From Methylobacterium thuringiense (GTDB taxonomy: Bacteria; Pseudomonadota; Alphaproteobacteria; Rhizobiales; Beijerinckiaceae), in the NCBI RefSeq assembly GCF_022179645.1, contig NZ_BPRA01000007.1:1-64000 (forward strand): DNA of 64,000 nt, written 5' to 3'. Below the pieces are notes generated by a model. The model saw only the letters and a program-made list of their open reading frames with translations, was not told the DNA's origin and did not search any database. A program made the position numbers and the translations under genes. How positions within the stretch are numbered: position 1 is the first letter of the stretch; each line of letters opens with the position of its first letter. Positions 43,652 to 53,925 of this stretch are shown one piece after another.

Positions 43652-44025
43652 CGCTATCGTCCTTTGGGCAGCAAGACGGATCACCGTGCCTTGCCCATGG
43701 GATCGTCTTACTTGAGTAACCTTAATTGTCTGTTGCGCAGAGGCTTTTGCCGGCGACCCGAAACGATGCGGGACCTGCCCAGTGACGGCCGGCGCCCGGG
43801 ACATGTTCTCGCCGTCACGATCGAAGGCAGGGCGCCGGTGAGCCGGCCGCGCGGGTCTCCGGCGATCCGTCGCCTCCAGACATAGGAACCGGTCCTCGTC
43901 GACCAGCTTCCGAGCGGCGACAGCCATCGATGATTCGCCCGCCCCAGGCAGACCCGCGGCCGCACACAAAAGAAACGGCGCGGATATCATCCGCGCCGTT
44001 TCGACGTCCGATCGGGAAAGGGCGA
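43652..44025. other. Intergenic region between two beta-barrel genes
   Basis: These 374 bases contain the terminator of the upstream gene (43967-44003) and the promoter region of the mosaic barrel gene. An inverted repeat TTACT-TG-AGTAA lies at 43708-43719, about 57-68 bases before that gene, a possible operator. Short open frames in the rest look like chance. Confidence 0.45.
43967..44003 (-). terminator. Intrinsic terminator after the second barrel gene
   Basis: A perfect 13-bp stem (43972-43984 with 43990-44002) with a 5-base loop, followed on the minus strand by TTTCTTTTGTG. It lies 23 bases after the stop codon at 44026. Confidence 0.85.
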
Positions 44026-44880
44026 TCAGTACTTGGTGATTAGGGGACCGGGCTCGTAGGCGATCGGCATCGGGGCCGCGACGCCGCCGAGGAGGAAGCG
44101 CAGGCCGATCTTGACGTCGTGCGAGGTGATCTCGCTGACCTTGTAGCTCGCGAAGGAGCAGGTCGGGTCGTTGACGCAGGTCACGGTCCCGGTCTTGGCG
44201 TTGCCCATGTTGAGGTAGCGGTAGCCGACGTCGACCTTGAAGTTCGGGGTCACGTCGTAGGTGATGCCGGCCTGGGCCGCCCAGGCGAGGCTGGTGGTGT
44301 TCTTGGTCGGCGCGGTGCCGAAGCCGCCCGCCGCGAAGCCGGCGCCCTGGTCGGTGTAGCCGCTGACCTGGTTGAAGGCCGCGCCGACGCCGCCGCCGAT
44401 ATACGGCGTCAGGCACCACCACGTGCCGAGGTCGATATAGCCGTTCGCCATGGTGACGATCGAGCGGAACTTGGCCGAATTGACGTCGATTCCGGTGCCG
44501 CCGCCGAGAGGGAACTTCTCGGTGTAGCGGATCTGGCCACCGCCGCGGTATTCGCCGGTGACGTCGCCGCGCAGGAAGCTGTTGAACTGATAGCCGGCAC
44601 CGGCGCCTGCGAAGAATTGATCCTCGATGGTGCGGTTCTCGATCACGTAGCCGGCCGGGAGAGCGCCGCCCGTGCCGAGCGTGGTCCTGACCTTCTCGTA
44701 CTGGGTCGCACCGACGCCGACATCGCCGCGCAGGTACCAGCCGCCGCCGACATCGACGGGAATCGGAGGGGGCGGGGGCGGCGGCGGAAGCAGGTCCGCA
44801 GCGTGTGCGAGGCAGGGCGCTCCGACGCTCGCCAGGAGCGTGAGGGAGCGCGCCAAGGCATGAAGCTTGGAGCGGCCCAT
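44026..44880 (-). CDS. Outer-membrane beta-barrel protein (Omp25-like)
   Basis: A 284-residue outer-membrane protein. The ATG at 44878-44880 (MGRSKLHALARSLTLLASVGAPCLAHAADLL) gives a signal peptide, then a Pro run (eight residues) and VDVGGGWYLRGDVGVGATQYEKV, the first barrel strand. The pattern of alternating aromatic and Gly strands continues to TSHDVKIGLRFLLGG. The C-terminus (PLITKY) is less canonical. It carries Cys residues in loops (TCVNDPTCSFAS) that may pair. Function is probably structural or adhesive. It is a paralogue, not a close one, of the mosaic barrel protein at 42731-43651. Confidence 0.85.
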   Translation of the reverse strand: MGRSKLHALARSLTLLASVGAPCLAHAADLLPPPPPPPPIPVDVGGGWYLRGDVGVGATQYEKVRTTLGTGGALPAGYVIENRTIEDQFFAGAGAGYQFNSFLRGDVTGEYRGGGQIRYTEKFPLGGGTGIDVNSAKFRSIVTMANGYIDLGTWWCLTPYIGGGVGAAFNQVSGYTDQGAGFAAGGFGTAPTKNTTSLAWAAQAGITYDVTPNFKVDVGYRYLNMGNAKTGTVTCVNDPTCSFASYKVSEITSHDVKIGLRFLLGGVAAPMPIAYEPGPLITKY

Positions 44881-45109
44881 GGGATTTCCTTCATTCTTCG
44901 AACTGTGCCGGAAACCGCGAAGGGCCGGCGAGGAGAACGAAGTCCAACATGGTCGGGGAAGGTTAAATCGCACTTAACGTAAAAAATTAGGCTTGCCGAA
45001 GTGTTGAGATGCCTGTTGTGCGATCCTCTTCAAGTCGTCGTCGATGTCGTGGTGCATGGGTCCCGCCCATGCGCAAAAGGCGCAGGCCGGGACGGTAGAG
45101 GGCCGGCTC

Positions 45110-46453
45110 TCAGGCGGCGGCGCGGGTCACCGCGTCGACGACCTCGTCGACGACCTCGTTGACGAGGTCGCGGTCGTCGCCCTCGGCCATGACGCGAATC
45201 ACCGGCTCGGTGCCGGAGGGCCGGATCACCAAGCGCCCGCCATTGCCGAGGCGCGCCTTGGCATGGGCGATGGCCGTGACGACAGAATCCTGGCGAAGCG
45301 GCTCGCCGGAGCGGTAGCGCACGTTCTTGAGGATCTGCGGCAGCGGGTCGAAGCAGTGGCAGACCTCGCTCACCGGCCGCTCCTGGCGCTTGATGACGCT
45401 GAGCAGCTGGAGCGCGGCGACGAGGCCGTCGCCGGTGGTGGCATAATCCGACATGATGATGTGGCCGGACTGCTCGCCGCCGAGGTTGTAGCCGTGCTCG
45501 CGCATGTGCTCGAGTACGTAACGGTCGCCGACGGCGGTACGCGCGAGATTGAGCCCGAGGCCGCCGAGGAAGCGCTCCAGGCCGAGATTGGACATGATGG
45601 TCGCGACGAGGCCCGGCTGCGTCAGCCGCTCGTCCTCCTGCCAGGAGCGCGCGACGACGGCCATGAGCTGGTCGCCGTCGACCTTCTGGCCCTTCTCGTC
45701 GACGATCAGCACCCGGTCGGCGTCACCGTCCAACGCGATGCCGACATCGGCGCGCAACTCGCGCACCTTGTTAATCAGGGCGGTAGGGGCCGTCGAGCCG
45801 ACATCGTCGTTGATGTTGAAGCCGTCCGGCTCGACGCCGATGGCGATGACTTCCGCGCCGAGCTCCCACAGGGTCTCGGGGGCGACGCGGTAGGCAGCGC
45901 CGTTGGCGCAGTCGACCACGACGCGCAGGCCCTCCAGCGTCACGTGGCGCGGCAGGGTGCGCTTGGCGAACTCGATGTAGCGGGCATGCACGCTCTCGAT
46001 GCGCTTGGCCCGGCCGAGATCGCGCGCGCCGGCGAGATGCTTGGTCATCGCGCCGTCGATCAGCGCCTCGATCTCGAGCTCGACGTCGTCGGACAGCTTG
46101 AAGCCGTCCGGGCCGAACAGCTTGATGCCGTTATCCTCGAACGGATTGTGCGAGGCTGAGATCATCACGCCGAGGTCGGCGCGCATGGAGCGGGTCAGCA
46201 TGGCGACGGCGGGCGTCGGCATCGGCCCGAGCAGCATCACGTCCATGCCGACCGATGTGAAGCCCGCCACCAGTGCGGTCTCGATCATGTAGCCGGACAG
46301 CCGGGTGTCCTTGCCGATCACGACGCGGTGGCGGTGGTCGCCGCGCTGGAAGGCAAGGCCGGCGGCCTGTCCGACCTTGAGCGCCAGCTCCGGTGTGATC
46401 ACGACGTTGGCACGCCCGCGAACGCCATCCGTGCCGAAATACTTGCGCGACAT
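45110..46453 (-). CDS. glmM: Phosphoglucosamine mutase
   Basis: It interconverts glucosamine-6-phosphate and glucosamine-1-phosphate on the way to UDP-GlcNAc for peptidoglycan and lipid A. The 447-residue protein has all four family sites. They are the active-site Ser in [18 protein letters not shown], the metal-binding [13 protein letters not shown], the sugar-binding [13 protein letters not shown] and the phosphate-binding [19 protein letters not shown]. The start [16 protein letters not shown] is standard. It follows ftsH on the same strand after about 260 bases that contain a terminator hairpin. Confidence 0.97.
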   Translation of the reverse strand: MSRKYFGTDGVRGRANVVITPELALKVGQAAGLAFQRGDHRHRVVIGKDTRLSGYMIETALVAGFTSVGMDVMLLGPMPTPAVAMLTRSMRADLGVMISASHNPFEDNGIKLFGPDGFKLSDDVELEIEALIDGAMTKHLAGARDLGRAKRIESVHARYIEFAKRTLPRHVTLEGLRVVVDCANGAAYRVAPETLWELGAEVIAIGVEPDGFNINDDVGSTAPTALINKVRELRADVGIALDGDADRVLIVDEKGQKVDGDQLMAVVARSWQEDERLTQPGLVATIMSNLGLERFLGGLGLNLARTAVGDRYVLEHMREHGYNLGGEQSGHIIMSDYATTGDGLVAALQLLSVIKRQERPVSEVCHCFDPLPQILKNVRYRSGEPLRQDSVVTAIAHAKARLGNGGRLVIRPSGTEPVIRVMAEGDDRDLVNEVVDEVVDAVTRAAA

Positions 46454-46649
46454 CCGGTCCTCATCCCAGTTCGTGGTGCCCCGCGGCCGTCCTTGCTCGG
46501 ACGAACTCTTGTCGGGGGCCGTCGGCCTCGTGCCCGTGCGGCGAGAGTGCCGGCGAAGATTGAAGAGGCGCTTGCGACCTGACCCCGAAAGCAGGCAATC
46601 GCGAGGCGTCGTTAGCAGTTGCTTTCGCCCGGCCCCGCCCGAACGGAAC

Positions 46650-46671
46650 GAGCCCGCCGGAGGGCGGGCTC
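46650..46671 (-). terminator. Terminator-like hairpin after ftsH
   Basis: GAGCCCGCC (46650-46658) pairs perfectly with 46663-46671 around a 4-base loop. On the minus strand it is followed by GTTCCGTTC, a poor T-run. It lies about 45 bases after the ftsH stop codon. Confidence 0.6.
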
Positions 46672-46690
46672 GTCGTTCGTGAGCGGTCTC

Positions 46691-46714
46691 GACCGATCGT
46701 CAGCCGACCGATCG

Positions 46715-46720
<6 letters not shown>
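46691..46720. repeat. Perfect 15-bp tandem duplication over the ftsH stop codon
   Basis: GACCGATCGTCAGCC occurs twice in a row (46691-46705 and 46706-46720). The second copy contains the ftsH stop codon (46715-46717) on the minus strand, and the other copy repeats the same Gly-stop sequence downstream. Confidence 0.8.
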
Positions 46721-48643
<1,923 letters not shown>

Positions 48644-48857
48644 CGACCAATCATCCCAGGACGAGCGCAGCCGGCCGTCCGCTCCTGCCTCGCAGCAACC
48701 TGCCTAACCGCAGGCATCCCGGTTCTCGTTTCTCCCCAGGGAGATACGGATAGGAACACCATTCGATGAAGGCCGGTCACGTCGGGCACGCGTAGCCAAT
48801 GTAAGCGGCACCCTCCCCCTTGCCAAGTAAATCGCATGGGGCTGCGACGCGGCTGCG

Positions 48858-49898
48858 CTACGAACCTTCTTCTGAGTTCCGCCGCGGTGGGGCTGGAGCG
48901 ACGCGGATCGTGCCGTCCGGCGCAGTCTCGATCATGGCTCCGCGCAGCGTACGGCGCAGGCGCTCGCCCTTGGCAAGGGCCGGCCGCAGGGCGTCGAGGA
49001 CGAGCCTTTCCAGCCGTTCGAGACGACGCGGCACGGCAAGGCACGGATCGGGCTGGACGGCTTCCAGGGCAAGATCCAGCACGCGGAGTGCCAGCGCCTC
49101 GGGCGCGGCGAGCAGGGCTTGTCCATCGAGGATGAGCGTGCCCGACGGCGCCGGACGCCGCACGCTGTCGAGCAGGCCGGCCGCCGCCTGCGCGAGCGCC
49201 GTCTCGTCGCGGGCGAGCCGCCCGGCCAGCCGCGTGAGCCGCTCCGCCGTCAGGCCCTCGGTGGCGAGCTGCGGCATGAGGGTGCGCAGTCGCGTCCGCG
49301 CGAAGCGGTCGTCCGCGTTCGAGGGGTCGCGCAGGAAGGGCAAGGCGTGCGCCTCGCAATAGGCGACGAGGGCGGCCTTCGGCAGGCCGAGGAAGGGCCG
49401 CACGAGGCGGATGCCCTCGGCGAGCGGCCGCTCGCGCCGCATCCCGGCGAGCCCGGCCGGGCCGCTTCCGGCGATGAGGCGCATCAGCACGGTCTCGGCC
49501 TGGTCGTCGGCGGTGTGGGCGGTGAGGACGCGGCGGGCGCCGATCTCGGCCGCGTGGGCGGCGAGCAGCCGGTAGCGGGCGGCACGGGCCGCCGCCTGGA
49601 TGCCGCCCTGCGGCGGCGTCTCCCACCGGAGGGTACTGTGAAGCAGCCCGAGCGTCCTTGCGAGTGCGGCGACGGCTTCGGCTTCGCCGGCAGCTTCCGG
49701 CCGGAGACCGTGATCGACGGTGGCGACCGCGAGGGCGATGCCGCCGCCGGCTGCGGCCGCCGCATGCAGCAGCGCCGTCGAATCGGGACCGCCTGATACC
49801 GCGAGCAGGACGCCACCTGCTGCAGCTGGATCGGGGATCAGGTAGGGGACGAGGGCGCGGGCGAGCCTGTCGCCGCCGCCATCGTCCGAAGAGGTCAC
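48858..49898 (-). CDS. tilS: tRNA(Ile)-lysidine synthase
   Basis: It converts the wobble C34 of tRNA-Ile(CAU) to lysidine, using ATP and lysine, which allows AUA decoding. The 346-residue protein carries the PP-loop AVSGGPDSTALLH (about residues 33-45), VDHGLRPEAAGEAEAV, RVLTAHTADDQAETVLMRL and RPFLGLPKAALVAYCEAHALPFLRDPSN. It is shorter than the E. coli enzyme, lacking much of the C-terminal tRNA-binding region, as in many alphaproteobacteria. Its start overlaps the cpoB stop codon (ATGA), so the two are translationally coupled. Confidence 0.93.
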   Translation of the reverse strand: MTSSDDGGGDRLARALVPYLIPDPAAAGGVLLAVSGGPDSTALLHAAAAAGGGIALAVATVDHGLRPEAAGEAEAVAALARTLGLLHSTLRWETPPQGGIQAAARAARYRLLAAHAAEIGARRVLTAHTADDQAETVLMRLIAGSGPAGLAGMRRERPLAEGIRLVRPFLGLPKAALVAYCEAHALPFLRDPSNADDRFARTRLRTLMPQLATEGLTAERLTRLAGRLARDETALAQAAAGLLDSVRRPAPSGTLILDGQALLAAPEALALRVLDLALEAVQPDPCLAVPRRLERLERLVLDALRPALAKGERLRRTLRGAMIETAPDGTIRVAPAPPRRNSEEGS

Positions 49899-50896
49899 GC
49901 GGCGCAGCGCGCGCGCTTCTGCTCGCGCTCCACGCCCTGGCGGACGGTGGCCGTGGCGCTCGGATACTTGCGCTCGATCTCGGCCAGCGTCGCGCAGGCC
50001 TGGGCTTTGGCGCCGAGGGCATTGAGCGAGGTGCCGAGTTTCAGCATCGCCTCCGGGGCCACGGCCGATCCGGCGAAGTCGGTGGAGACCTTCAGGAACT
50101 GCTCGGCAGCCTCGCGCGAGCGGTTGCGCTGCAGGTAGCTCTCGCCAAGCCAGTACGTCGCCTTCGGCACCAGCTTGTCGCGCGGATGCGACTGGATGAA
50201 CTGGCGCAGGCTCATCTCGGCCTGCTCGTATTGGCGGCCCTGCACCAGCGCGTAGGCCGCTTCGAAATCACCCTTGGCGTCGCCGCTGCCGGTGGCGGCG
50301 ATGCTGGTCGAGGGCTGCGGCTCGATGGCGCCCGTGGTCGGGACGGCAGGCGGCGGCGACAGATCGACCGGCGCGCCGGGGCCGGCATCCGGGTCCTCGT
50401 CGGCGCCTTCGTAATCGACCGGGGCCGGAAGCTGACGCGGGGCCACGGCCTCGCGGGTCACCGGCGACGGCAATGCAACGGGCGGCGGGCTTGCGAGCGG
50501 GGCCGAGGGGGCGGCCATGCCGATCTGACGCGGAGCGCCCGGCGCACTCGGATTGTGCTCGGGGTCGAAGGCGTCGCCGCGCTTGCCGGGGCGGCCCTCG
50601 CCAGGGTTCGTGCCCGAGGTACCGGGCGCGGCGCTCGGCGCACGCTTCGGCGCCCCTCCCCCACCCTTGCCCTCCTGCAGGCGGAACTCGACGTCCTCCT
50701 GGAATTTTCGGAGTTGCTCCTTGAGCTGGCGGTTCTCGTACTGCAGCGTTTCGATCTGGCCCGAGAGATTGCGCGTGACGTTCTCGACGCGGTTCAGGCG
50801 CACGACCACATCCGCCGCGTCCTGCGCACGGGCCGGAAGCCCCGCTGAGACGAGGCCGATCGCGACGGAGGAGACGAGAAGCAGGCGACGGAGCAT
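49895..50896 (-). CDS. cpoB: Tol-Pal system protein CpoB (YbgF)
   Basis: A periplasmic coordinator that links peptidoglycan synthesis (PBP1B) with Tol-Pal outer-membrane constriction during division. The 333-residue protein starts at the ATG at 50894-50896 (MLRRLLLVSSVAIGLVSAGLPARAQ, signal peptide). Next is a trimerising coiled coil (about residues 30-75: VVVRLNRVENVTRNLSGQIETLQYENRQLKEQLRKF). A long Pro/Ala-rich linker follows, about 80-210, longer than in E. coli. The C-terminus is three TPR-like repeats (FEAAYALVQGRQYEQAEMSLRQFIQSHP and on). It lies downstream of pal and is coupled to tilS. Confidence 0.92.
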   Translation of the reverse strand: MLRRLLLVSSVAIGLVSAGLPARAQDAADVVVRLNRVENVTRNLSGQIETLQYENRQLKEQLRKFQEDVEFRLQEGKGGGGAPKRAPSAAPGTSGTNPGEGRPGKRGDAFDPEHNPSAPGAPRQIGMAAPSAPLASPPPVALPSPVTREAVAPRQLPAPVDYEGADEDPDAGPGAPVDLSPPPAVPTTGAIEPQPSTSIAATGSGDAKGDFEAAYALVQGRQYEQAEMSLRQFIQSHPRDKLVPKATYWLGESYLQRNRSREAAEQFLKVSTDFAGSAVAPEAMLKLGTSLNALGAKAQACATLAEIERKYPSATATVRQGVEREQKRARCAA

Positions 50897-51066
50897 GGCG
50901 TGGGGCACCGGTCGATGAGCGTGTGCGCGGGATCGCGGATCGCCCGCGCGCCGTAACAGAAGCCCCGTCATGCGGCAAAACGCGGGCCGCAGGATTCTGG
51001 CTCTGGGATTTAGCCTACGACACTGCGGCTTCCAGGTGCAGGTGCAATCCATCAAGCCTGATCGCC

Positions 51067-51178
51067 GTCATTCCGGGGCGCCGAAGGCGAACCCGGAACC
51101 CATGACTGGGCTCGACGCCCCGCTACAGCGGCGCATCTCAGGCGGGTTCCGGGTTCCGCTTCGCGGCCCCGGAATGAC
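51067..51178. repeat. MITE/REP-like palindromic element between cpoB and pal
   Basis: A 112-base element with inverted ends: GTCATTCCGGGGC at 51067-51079 is the exact reverse complement of 51166-51178. Pairing continues inward imperfectly for about 36 bases per arm through GGAACCC-type sequence. It fits short non-autonomous palindromes scattered in alphaproteobacterial intergenic regions. It lies between pal and cpoB, which are on the same strand, and a transcript crossing it would fold into a long hairpin. Confidence 0.7.
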
Positions 51179-51188
51179 AGAGGCAGTC

Positions 51189-51692
51189 TCAGGAGCCGGC
51201 GCGGCCGCCATCGAGGACGCTCACGGAGCGGCGGTTCTGCGACCAGCACGAGATGTCGTTGCAGACCGCCACCGGGCGCTCCTTGCCGTAGGACACGGTG
51301 CGCATGCGGTTGGCGCCGATGCCGCGCGAGGCGAGGTAGTCGTTGACCGTCTGCGCGCGGCGGGCGCCCAGAGAATAATTGTATTCGCGGGTGCCGCGCT
51401 CGTCGGCATGGCCCTCGATCAGGAATGTGTAGCGCGGGTAGCGCTGCAGCCAGGAGGCCTGCTTGTCGAGGGTGGCGGTGGCGGTGGGCGTCAGGTCCGT
51501 CGAGTCGGATTCGAAGAAGACGCGATCGCCGACATTCACCACGAAGTCCTGGGCACTGCCGGGCGTGGCCGCGCCGGCGCCGAAGGCTGAGGCGTCCGCG
51601 AGGTCCTTATCGTTGGAGCAGGCTGCGACGCTCAGCGCCGCGCAGAGCGCGACGGCAAGCGGCAAGGCACGGAAGCGTGCGGGTCTCGACAT
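51189..51692 (-). CDS. pal: Peptidoglycan-associated lipoprotein Pal
   Basis: An outer-membrane lipoprotein that binds peptidoglycan and TolB to keep the envelope together at division. I chose the ATG at 51690-51692 (MSRPARFRALPLAVALCAALSVAACSN). The lipobox is VAACS with the acylated Cys near residue 25. The OmpA-like domain (about 55-160) has FFESDSTDLTPTATATLDKQASWLQRYP, LIEGHADERGTREYNYSLGARRAQTV and the end SYGKERPVAVC. The length of 167 residues is normal. tolB, usually just upstream, is replaced here by an unrelated Hpt gene after a 309-base gap. Confidence 0.95.
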   Translation of the reverse strand: MSRPARFRALPLAVALCAALSVAACSNDKDLADASAFGAGAATPGSAQDFVVNVGDRVFFESDSTDLTPTATATLDKQASWLQRYPRYTFLIEGHADERGTREYNYSLGARRAQTVNDYLASRGIGANRMRTVSYGKERPVAVCNDISCWSQNRRSVSVLDGGRAGS

Positions 51693-52001
51693 GGTCTCGT
51701 CTCCTCGCGCGCTCGGAGCCAGTGCCGGCCGCGCCAAAAATGCTTCGTCCCGACCGTTTTAGGCCCATGCGGTTAAGCGAAGGTTCGATCAACCTTGACG
51801 AGAGCTTTCCGTGTGCCGGTTCGGGGCCGAATGCGGTGTGCAGCCGCACCCGCCATCCCGATCCGAACACGTCGCCGGTCCATCTGAACCGCTTCGTGGT
51901 CTTCGCGCGACATTGCGGCGGGCCGGCGGCGCACACGGTCTCCGAAGAGTGTCGGCGACCCGTGCCGCGGCCTGCTGTTGCGTCGCAACAACAGACGTCG
52001 A
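51693..52001. other. Gap upstream of pal
   Basis: These 309 bases hold the pal promoter region, probably the AT-richer stretch at about 51735-51810 with TTTTAGG and two TTAAG/CAACC blocks. I see no gene, repeat or terminator in the rest. tolB is not here. Confidence 0.4.
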
Positions 52002-52367
52002 TCAAGCGCTGCCGGCGCGCAGTTTCGCGATCACCGGCCGTGCCCGCGCGGCTTCCGCCTGCGCGTCCTGCAGCGGCCCGGCGAGGTCGCCGCCGTCGAG
52101 GCAGGCGCGTTCCAGCGCCATGCAGGCGCGCGACAGGCTCGCGAAGCCGAGGGTGCCGCTGACCGAGACGAGGGCGTGGGCGTTGGCGCCGAGGCCGACG
52201 GCGTCCTCCGTCGTCCTCTCCAGGCGCAGCACGATCTCGTCATCGAGCCCACCGAGCAGGTACGCGAGCCGCTCCTGTCCGAACACGTCCGCGAGATCGG
52301 CCAGCGTCTCGGGATCGCAGACCGTCGTATCCGCGCCGTCCGATTGCCGGCCCGCCTCGTTCATCAT
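52002..52367 (-). CDS. Hpt (histidine phosphotransfer) domain protein
   Basis: A 121-residue single-domain phosphotransfer protein. The four-helix Hpt core contains the phospho-accepting His at about residue 64 in GANAHALVSVSGTLGFASLSRACMALE, with the usual Gly and small residues after it. Such proteins shuttle phosphate between the receiver of a hybrid kinase and a final response regulator. A stand-alone receiver protein is encoded divergently 72 bases away, its likely partner. Hybrid kinases that could feed it include the one at 7489-9954, but that is speculation. The initial MMN allows either Met. Confidence 0.82.
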   Translation of the reverse strand: MMNEAGRQSDGADTTVCDPETLADLADVFGQERLAYLLGGLDDEIVLRLERTTEDAVGLGANAHALVSVSGTLGFASLSRACMALERACLDGGDLAGPLQDAQAEAARARPVIAKLRAGSA

Positions 52368-52439
52368 CCGCTCCGCCTTCTTGGAATCGCTACGCTATTC
52401 GCCGGGCGTTAATCGAACATTAACCATTCCGAAGCCGTC

Positions 52440-52868
52440 ATGCGACTTCCTGAAGCCGGGTCTGAATCGATGGCTGCCGCGCCGAGCGTCCTCATCGTCG
52501 AGGACAATTATCTCCTGCTCGATATGCTTACGAGCCTGTGCGAGCAGCAGGGAATCATCGTGCTCGCCGCGTCGAGCGGCGAAGCGGCGCTGACCATGCT
52601 GCGCCAGCGCGCCGACGAGATCGACTGGCTGTTCACCGACATCAGCCTGCCCGGCCTCATAGACGGCTGGGAGGTCGCGAGCGCCTATCGCGAGCGCCAT
52701 CCGCGCCGACCAGTGATCTACGCCTCGACGGTCGCGCAGATCGAGCGGCGCACGGTTTCGGGCAGCATCTTCGTGCACAAGCCCTTCCAGGTCCGCGAGA
52801 TCATCTCGCTCGCCCGCATGATGGCCAGCGCCGTTGGCCAGGACGATCTGCTACGCGCCGCCGGCTGA
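52440..52868 (+). CDS. Single-domain response regulator
   Basis: A 142-residue receiver without an output domain. The acidic pair is in LIVEDNYLLL, the phosphorylated Asp is D67 in WLFTDISLPG and the conserved Lys is K114 in FVHKPFQ. An alternative start at residue 11 (MAAAPSVLIV) would be closer to the usual length. Such receivers act by binding partners or as phosphate sinks in relays. It is divergent from an Hpt gene, a natural pair. Its last 18 bases overlap the convergent end of the WcbI-like gene. Confidence 0.85.
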   Translation: MRLPEAGSESMAAAPSVLIVEDNYLLLDMLTSLCEQQGIIVLAASSGEAALTMLRQRADEIDWLFTDISLPGLIDGWEVASAYRERHPRRPVIYASTVAQIERRTVSGSIFVHKPFQVREIISLARMMASAVGQDDLLRAAG

Positions 52869-53789
52869 GGCGAACAGCGCGCGGATTCCGGGGTCGGCGC
52901 GCCATGCCGCGATGCGAGCGCAGACCAGCCGCTCCCGCGGCAGCCGCGCATAGACCGCGAAGCTCTCCGAGACGAAGCCCGGCAGGTCGAGCATTCTCGG
53001 CGGCCGGCCCCGGACAGGCCTCGCCCGGAACAGGGTCTGCGCCGGCACGCCGTAACGCTCCGCGATGGCCGGGTAGACCGGCCACATCGCCTCGTCGACC
53101 AACGTGTCGGGCAGGTAATCCTCGACCCTCAGATCGAGCGGCTTCAGGCCAGCCTCGGTGGCAAGGCGCCGCGCGATGTCGCCGAGCACCGGAAGCCTGG
53201 GGTGGTGGGCGTCGTGCATGAAGCAGCCGCGCCGCGACCAGCGGGCGAATTCCGGCTCCAGCCCGAACTGCATCTCGCGCGCCGCGGCGAGCAGGTGGGC
53301 AGCCCCCTCCTCCCAGGCCCGGCCGTAGCCGAGCCGCTCGAACACGGCGTCGGTGTAGAGCCCGAGCGTCGCCGTGACGCCGAGCCCTTCCAGGAAACCG
53401 CAGAGCGCAATCGCCGAATGCGAGGGACCGAGAGGCCCATGCACCAGCGTCGACAGCCGGAGGCTCGCCACGTCTCCGACATAGACCAGGTCGGGGTGGA
53501 AGGCCGGGAAGACGATCGTCGGAAAAAGCCGCAGATGCGGCACGCGCGTCTGCAAGGCGAGCACGTTGCCGCCGGGCAGGAAGCCGCCGGGGAAGAAGTG
53601 CGAGAAGACGTGGTCAGCACCGCGAAGATGGCGCACGAGGCCGTCGAGGTCGCGGAACTGCCGCGCCAGGCGGCCGATGGCATGCGTCTCGACCCGCGCG
53701 TCGGGCAGCAGCAGGCGCAGCACCTGCGCCGTGCCGACGGCCTGGCAATTGCCGATGACGGCGATCCGCGGCCCGCTGCGCTGCGGCAC
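52851..53789 (-). CDS. WcbI-family polysaccharide biosynthesis protein
   Basis: A 312-residue protein. The N-terminal RIAVIGNCQAVGTAQVLRLLLPDARVETHAI is the WcbI hallmark, an SGNH-like fold seen in capsule gene clusters of Burkholderia and others, with a proposed acyltransferase or CoA-binding role. HFFPGGFLPGGN and PTIVFPAFHPDLVYVGD follow, also typical. No signal peptide is seen. It is divergent from a GSCFA protein, and both families are linked to surface polysaccharides, so they may modify the same glycan. Its 3' end overlaps the response-regulator gene by 18 bases on the other strand. Confidence 0.85.
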   Translation of the reverse strand: MPQRSGPRIAVIGNCQAVGTAQVLRLLLPDARVETHAIGRLARQFRDLDGLVRHLRGADHVFSHFFPGGFLPGGNVLALQTRVPHLRLFPTIVFPAFHPDLVYVGDVASLRLSTLVHGPLGPSHSAIALCGFLEGLGVTATLGLYTDAVFERLGYGRAWEEGAAHLLAAAREMQFGLEPEFARWSRRGCFMHDAHHPRLPVLGDIARRLATEAGLKPLDLRVEDYLPDTLVDEAMWPVYPAIAERYGVPAQTLFRARPVRGRPPRMLDLPGFVSESFAVYARLPRERLVCARIAAWRADPGIRALFASAGGA

Positions 53790-53925
53790 ATGCGAGCGGG
53801 AGCGCCACGGTGTCGCCCAGGATGGGATCGAGAAGGTCAGGGCGGTCGACGCGCCGAGCTGGTCCGGGTCCGGGCTGCGGCGTGACTGGGCCTGCTGCCG
53901 TTGCGGATGAGGAGACGGGTCGATC

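Noticed and set aside
43079-43885. 268-codon plus-strand frame across the mosaic beta-barrel gene
   Set aside because: It runs antisense to a gene with signal peptide and barrel strands. It has mixed composition but no motif, and it crosses the barrel gene's promoter region.
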